Source: Pseudonocardiales bacterium (GTDB lineage Bacteria > Actinomycetota > Actinomycetes > Mycobacteriales > Jatrophihabitantaceae). Taken from it: 9,908 bases of DNA. The position numbers and the translations under genes were made by a program. The stretch is taken from contig JAVEEO010000277.1 in NCBI GenBank assembly GCA_030840415.1, positions 1 to 9,908 on the forward strand, given 5' to 3'. Below the pieces are notes generated by a model, which was not told the DNA's origin, did not search any database, and saw nothing but the letters and a program-made list of their open reading frames with translations. Position 1 is the stretch's first letter. Each line of letters opens with the position of its first letter. Positions 7,064-9,908 of this stretch are shown here, in pieces.

Positions 7064-8761
7064 ATGAACCCGCATTTCTCACTGGCAGGCAGCACACGGT
7101 GGGGTGTGCTGAGCGCCGTCGGAGCGACGGTCGCCGCACTCTGTCTGACCGCAGGAAGCTTCACCCCGACCGCATCGGGCACCGCCCCGATCGCCGCTCG
7201 TCCCATGCACGCCGCGTCGCTCGATTTCTCGGGCGGTAAGTGGGGCGACCCGACCGCGGACAGCATGTCGAAGGACAGCTACGGGAAGAACGCGGCCGAG
7301 AAGGATCCCGGCTCGCTGTTCACCGTCACCAAGGCCACCCAGGCCCGGGCGCTGTGGGGCAAGAAGGACAAGCTGGGCCGGTCGGTGACCGGTCAGGGAG
7401 TCGGCGTCGCGGTCATCGACTCCGGCATCAACCAGGTCGCCGGGCTGAACGCCGCGGGCAAGGTGACCTACGGCCCCGACCTGTCCATCGAGGGCAACGG
7501 CAGCCTGGCCAACCAGGACACCTTCGGACACGGGACCTTCATGGCCGGCATCATCGCCGGCCGCGGAGCCACCAACCCGTCGAGCGATCTGGCGAGCGCG
7601 CCGGCCAACATCCAGCTCGGCGTGGCGCCGGACGCCAAGCTGCTGGCGATGAAGGTCGCGACCACCGATGGCAGCGCCGACGTCAGCCAGGTCATCGCCG
7701 CGCTGGACTGGGTCACCCAGCACCCGGTGCTGCCGGACGGAACCCGGGTCCGGGTGATCAACCTCTCCTACGGCACGGATTCGACGCAGGACTACCGCAG
7801 CGACCCGCTGGCCGCCGCTGCCGAGAACGCCTGGCAGCACGGCATCGTCGTGGTCACTTCGGTCGGCAATGAAGGGGCCATGGGACGGGTCACCACTCCG
7901 GCCAGCGATCCGTACCTGCTGGCCGTGGGTTCGGCCGACAGCGGTGACCGCCTGGACGGCTGGGCGCACGACCACACCAAGGCCGCGTCGTACTCGAACG
8001 TCGGCAGCGCGAGCCGGCACGCCGACGTACTCGTGCCGGGTACTTCGATCGTCTCGTTGCGCAATGCCGGAAGCTACATCGACCAGGCCCACCCCGAAGG
8101 TCTCGTCAGCGGTGACACCAGCGGCCGGCTGTTCCGCGGCAGCGGCACCAGCCAGGCCGCGGCCGTGCTGTCGGGAGCGGTGGCCGATCTGCTGCAGGCG
8201 TACCCCACCCTGACGCCGGACCAGGTGAAGTACGCCATCACGTCGACCGCCGAGACGGTGAACGGAGCGTCGGTGAACGCGGCGGGTGACGGCACGATCC
8301 GCCTCGGGGCGGAGTTCGACGCCGCGAATCACCTGCTGGGCACGGACGGCACCGCGACCACCATGCGGGCCGCCGCCGTGCAGAAGTTCGACCGGTCCAC
8401 CGGGCAGGGTTCGCTCGACGCCGCTCGTGGCGGGTCGGTCCTCGTCGACGCGGACGGCAACGACCTGGCGGGTGAGATCGACGTCCAGGGCAATGCCTGG
8501 GACGCGGCCGCCTGGTGGAGCGCGACCTCGACCCTGACGTCCTGGTCGGGTGGCCAGTGGCTGGGCACGACCTGGACCGGAGACGGCTGGTCCACCGACA
8601 GCGGCCTGAGCTCGGCTCGCTGGTCCTCGGCCCGGTGGTCCTCGGCGCGGTGGTCCTCGGCGGACTGGGACTCGGCGCGCTGGTCCTCGGCTCGCTGGTC
8701 GTCGGCCCGGTGGTCCTCGGCGCATTGGTCGTCGGCCCGCTGGTCATCGAACGACTGGTAA
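7064..8761 (+). CDS. Secreted subtilisin-like serine protease (S8) with Trp-repeat tail
   Basis: An exported endopeptidase of 565 residues. ATG 7064 follows GGGAG (7053-7057) by 6 nt and opens a signal peptide (hydrophobic about 13-30, Ala/Ser/Thr-rich cleavage region near 35-45). A short segment without a recognisable I9 propeptide (about 45-105) leads into the subtilase domain (about 110-410). The catalytic triad is intact: VAVIDSGI (D119), FGHGTFMAG (H156) and GSGTSQAAA (S363), with the oxyanion residue N269 in TSVGNEG. After a linker (about 410-478) the tail carries aromatic residues every five positions: W479, W484, W494, W499, W504, W509, then W520 to W565 without a break. The final stretch is SARWS repeated with small changes, and the last residue is W565. 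Similar W/S/G-rich tails occur on actinobacterial S8 proteases; their function is not known to me. The gene probably has its own promoter and shares a terminator with the convergent gene. Confidence 0.93.
   Translation: MNPHFSLAGSTRWGVLSAVGATVAALCLTAGSFTPTASGTAPIAARPMHAASLDFSGGKWGDPTADSMSKDSYGKNAAEKDPGSLFTVTKATQARALWGKKDKLGRSVTGQGVGVAVIDSGINQVAGLNAAGKVTYGPDLSIEGNGSLANQDTFGHGTFMAGIIAGRGATNPSSDLASAPANIQLGVAPDAKLLAMKVATTDGSADVSQVIAALDWVTQHPVLPDGTRVRVINLSYGTDSTQDYRSDPLAAAAENAWQHGIVVVTSVGNEGAMGRVTTPASDPYLLAVGSADSGDRLDGWAHDHTKAASYSNVGSASRHADVLVPGTSIVSLRNAGSYIDQAHPEGLVSGDTSGRLFRGSGTSQAAAVLSGAVADLLQAYPTLTPDQVKYAITSTAETVNGASVNAAGDGTIRLGAEFDAANHLLGTDGTATTMRAAAVQKFDRSTGQGSLDAARGGSVLVDADGNDLAGEIDVQGNAWDAAAWWSATSTLTSWSGGQWLGTTWTGDGWSTDSGLSSARWSSARWSSARWSSADWDSARWSSARWSSARWSSAHWSSARWSSNDW
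8612..8758 (+). repeat. 15-bp tandem repeat array encoding the SARWS pentapeptide tail
   Basis: Nearly ten units of 15 bp of the type TCGGCGCGGTGGTCC encode S-A-R-W-S, with variants SADWD and SAHWS and an ending SNDW. Units differ mostly at synonymous or Arg/Asp/His positions, so the protein pattern is kept while the DNA drifts. Gain or loss of whole units would stay in frame. Confidence 0.9.
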
Positions 8762-8780
8762 GTCAGCACGAACACGAGCG

Positions 8781-8808
8781 AAGGCCGGCACGCTTGCGTG
8801 CCGGCCTT
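8781..8808. terminator. Strong hairpin shared by the S8 gene and the convergent small gene
   Basis: A perfect 12-bp stem AAGGCCGGCACG/CGTGCCGGCCTT with a CTTG loop, 19 nt after the S8 stop. The plus-strand tail (ACGCCTGTCC) has few T residues. The right arm overlaps the TAA stop (8809-8807) of the minus-strand gene, so the hairpin forms at the 3' end of both transcripts. Confidence 0.85.
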
Positions 8809-9163
8809 ACGCCTGTCCGGCGCACGAAGCCGAGCTCAGCTCACCCGCATCCCCCTGCACTGAATGGAACCCGGTCAGACCATTCCGCACGGCGACGTAG
8901 CGGAGATCTCGTACCTGCTCGGCTGCCGGCGCGGTGGCGAAGACCAGGGCCACGTACCGATCGACCGGCTCCGCCGAATCGGGCCGCGGCAGCAGCCGCA
9001 GGCTTATCCAGGCCGGGTCGCTGGCGATCACGTCACGCCGGAATTCGCCGAGCCGGTTGCTGGGGACCACGCAGCTCGAGTCACCGCGGCGGAGCCGGGC
9101 CGCCACCTCAGCGTCGGACAGCGCGCCGATGGTGGCCTGCCAGAACAACAGCCAACATTCCAC
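8807..9163 (-). CDS. Small hypothetical protein of unknown function
   Basis: A protein of 118 residues that I do not recognise. I chose GTG 9163 because AGGG lies 7 nt upstream; GTG 9169 in the same frame would add two residues but sits too close to that site. It begins VECWLLFWQ, then has an acidic/basic helix-like part (residues about 15-50), and a C-terminal part with alternating beta and alpha character (DRYVALVFA, then a helix, then RYVAVRNGLTGFHS). There is no signal peptide or clear membrane segment, so it is probably cytoplasmic. The composition and codon use are natural for this genome, which supports a real gene. Small actinobacterial proteins with a tryptophan-rich start and a GL-type final strand exist, but I cannot name the family. 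It is convergent with the S8 protease and shares its terminator hairpin. Confidence 0.6.
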   Translation of the reverse strand: MECWLLFWQATIGALSDAEVAARLRRGDSSCVVPSNRLGEFRRDVIASDPAWISLRLLPRPDSAEPVDRYVALVFATAPAAEQVRDLRYVAVRNGLTGFHSVQGDAGELSSASCAGQA

Positions 9164-9169
9164 GCCCAC

Positions 9170-9542
9170 ACCCTAGATGCCAGGCAGCCCCTGCCCGACC
9201 ACGGCGGCGCCGGCGGCGTTCAAGGGTTATGAGGACAGCCCGGGTGCCAGCAAAACCGTCACGTGGCTGGCGACCGGTCTGGCAACAGCTCTGGACCACC
9301 GGCCATCGTGCCGACGTTCATGTCGGTCATGGTTGCCAGCCACATCAGCCTGGACGGCTCGGTCATCAGCGGCGACGCACCTTACATCGTCATCGCGCAG
9401 ACCGACCCGGGCTCACCACATCGTCGCAATGCCCGCGAAGGGCTGTACTGCCCTCAGCAGCTTCCGAAGCTCGGTAACCTTGTCGTTCAACGCTTCTGGT
9501 TCCGCTTCGAGAAGGGCTGCGACCCGGGCTCGCTCCGCCGAG
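9170..9542. other. Region with possible gene remnants
   Basis: About 370 bp with no complete gene. Two short stretches have coding character: a plus-strand frame (9263-9412) and a minus-strand frame (9413-9592) that runs on beyond the end of the membrane protein gene. Neither has a good start and SD. The first 90 bp hold nothing I can interpret. Confidence 0.45.
9263..9412 (+). pseudogene. Possible remnant of the C-terminus of a secreted protein
   Basis: The frame reads VPTFMSVMVASHISLDGS and then VISGDAPYIVIAQTDPGS, with almost every codon ending in G or C. From memory this resembles C-termini of actinobacterial secreted proteins with a pattern like SGDxxxIVVVxTDPGY, which usually continues NPGHxGTGTV and ends in a Cys. 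Here the likeness stops after TDPG and the frame continues with unrelated residues to 9574. There is no SD or proper start upstream. It is probably a broken fragment; chance coding bias is the alternative. Confidence 0.3.
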
Positions 9543-9592
9543 TCACCCAGACTGATCGCGTCCCGTCCGACTAACCCCTCGCGCGAGGACGA
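9413..9592 (-). pseudogene. Open frame beyond the membrane gene stop, possible frameshifted tail
   Basis: In the +1 frame relative to the membrane protein gene, 59 codons are open from just after a TAA (9595-9593) to TGA (9415-9413). The translation contains GDSAERARVAALLEAE and LNDKVTELRKLLRAVQPF, a charged helix or coiled-coil type segment. About 70 percent of codons from the point beyond the membrane gene stop end in G or C. No ATG or GTG start is available, so it is either a C-terminal tail separated by a frameshift, a remnant, or non-coding. Confidence 0.3.
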
Positions 9593-9908
9593 TTATCGCC
9601 AGGAGCACGCCGGCCAGGGTATGAGTGCCCATGGCCGGCCCGGTCGGCAGCTGACTCTGCGCAGCCACCTTGGTTGCGACGGGACGCATGAGTTGCATCG
9701 CCTCGGTGTACTTGGTGTAGCCAGAGCCCATCACCACGCTGATCGCGGCGACGACGAAGATGCCTACTGCGGTGCTGTCCGGCATTACCAGCGCAGGAAC
9801 ATCGTGGCCGAATATCGACGCGCTGACTCCGAGAATTGCCAGCACGATCCAGGCTGCTGCCAGCGTGCGACCCGCTTCCGAAGCCTTCGCCCGAATGTCG
9901 CCGCGGTC
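9543..9908 (-). CDS. Membrane protein, 5' part outside the window
   Basis: The frame is open to the right edge (9908), so at least 121 residues are present and the true start may lie outside. A GTG at 9845 is possible as a start but has no convincing SD and would cut into the first membrane segment. Three hydrophobic segments are visible: TLAAAWIVLAILGVSASIFG, then TAVGIFVVAAISVVMGSGY, and finally HTLAGVLLAIIVLARGV. Between the second and third is a polar loop with YTKYTEAMQLMRP. The tail SRTGRDQSG is short and positively charged. I do not recognise the family; it could be a small integral membrane protein or the end of a larger one. An open frame continues past the stop (9413-9592). Confidence 0.55.
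   Translation of the reverse strand, partial: DRGDIRAKASEAGRTLAAAWIVLAILGVSASIFGHDVPALVMPDSTAVGIFVVAAISVVMGSGYTKYTEAMQLMRPVATKVAAQSQLPTGPAMGTHTLAGVLLAIIVLARGVSRTGRDQSG

Noticed and set aside
7079..8725. 548-codon minus-strand open frame opposite the S8 protease
   Set aside because: Arg/Gly/Pro-rich shadow; the plus strand carries the intact catalytic triad.
8612..8758. Repeat array considered as a CRISPR
   Set aside because: Units are contiguous 15-mers without spacers and keep an amino-acid pattern inside a coding frame.
8515..9477. 320-codon plus-strand open frame over the S8 tail, terminator and following region
   Set aside because: It crosses a strong terminator, reads the repeats out of frame and is Arg/Pro-rich without a start signal.
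9577..9588. 12-bp perfect palindrome CCTCGCGCGAGG
   Set aside because: It lies inside the membrane protein coding region and is plausible by chance in G+C-rich DNA.

Overview
The window is high-GC DNA with strongly G/C-ending codons, Shine-Dalgarno sites rich in G/A and long secreted proteins full of Ala, Thr, Ser and Gly. This points to an actinobacterium (Actinomycetota); I cannot name the genus from the sequence. No tRNA, rRNA, CRISPR array, insertion sequence or phage gene is visible.

Layout. Positions 1-254 are a gene-free leader for a large secreted protein (255-3809, +): a metallophosphoesterase domain followed by five fibronectin type III modules, one DNRLRE-type beta-sandwich module and a C-terminal beta-rich domain. 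A G+C hairpin follows its stop. At 3911-4627 (+) lies a soluble 238-residue protein of the heme-oxygenase-like iron enzyme type. A convergent intergenic region (4628-4948) with two hairpin terminators separates it from a secreted M28 zinc aminopeptidase with a PA domain (4949-6544, -). A 519-bp divergent intergenic region (6545-7063) holds a likely promoter and a 21-bp inverted repeat in front of a secreted subtilisin-like (S8) protease (7064-8761, +). The tail of that protease is a strict five-residue tryptophan repeat. A strong hairpin serves the S8 gene and touches the stop codon of a small convergent gene of unknown function (8807-9163, -). The last 750 bp look partly eroded: a short + strand stretch that resembles the end of a secreted protein, a membrane protein cut by the window edge (9543-9908, -), and an open frame running on past that gene's stop.

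Three of the six genes encode secreted hydrolases (phosphoesterase, aminopeptidase, subtilase), so the region fits extracellular nutrient scavenging: phosphate release and protein-to-amino-acid breakdown. They are on different strands and apparently separate transcripts, so joint regulation is not shown. I see no clear evidence of a new multi-gene system. The most unusual items are the period-5 tryptophan tail of the subtilase, the inverted repeat at its promoter, and the orphan diiron-type enzyme.
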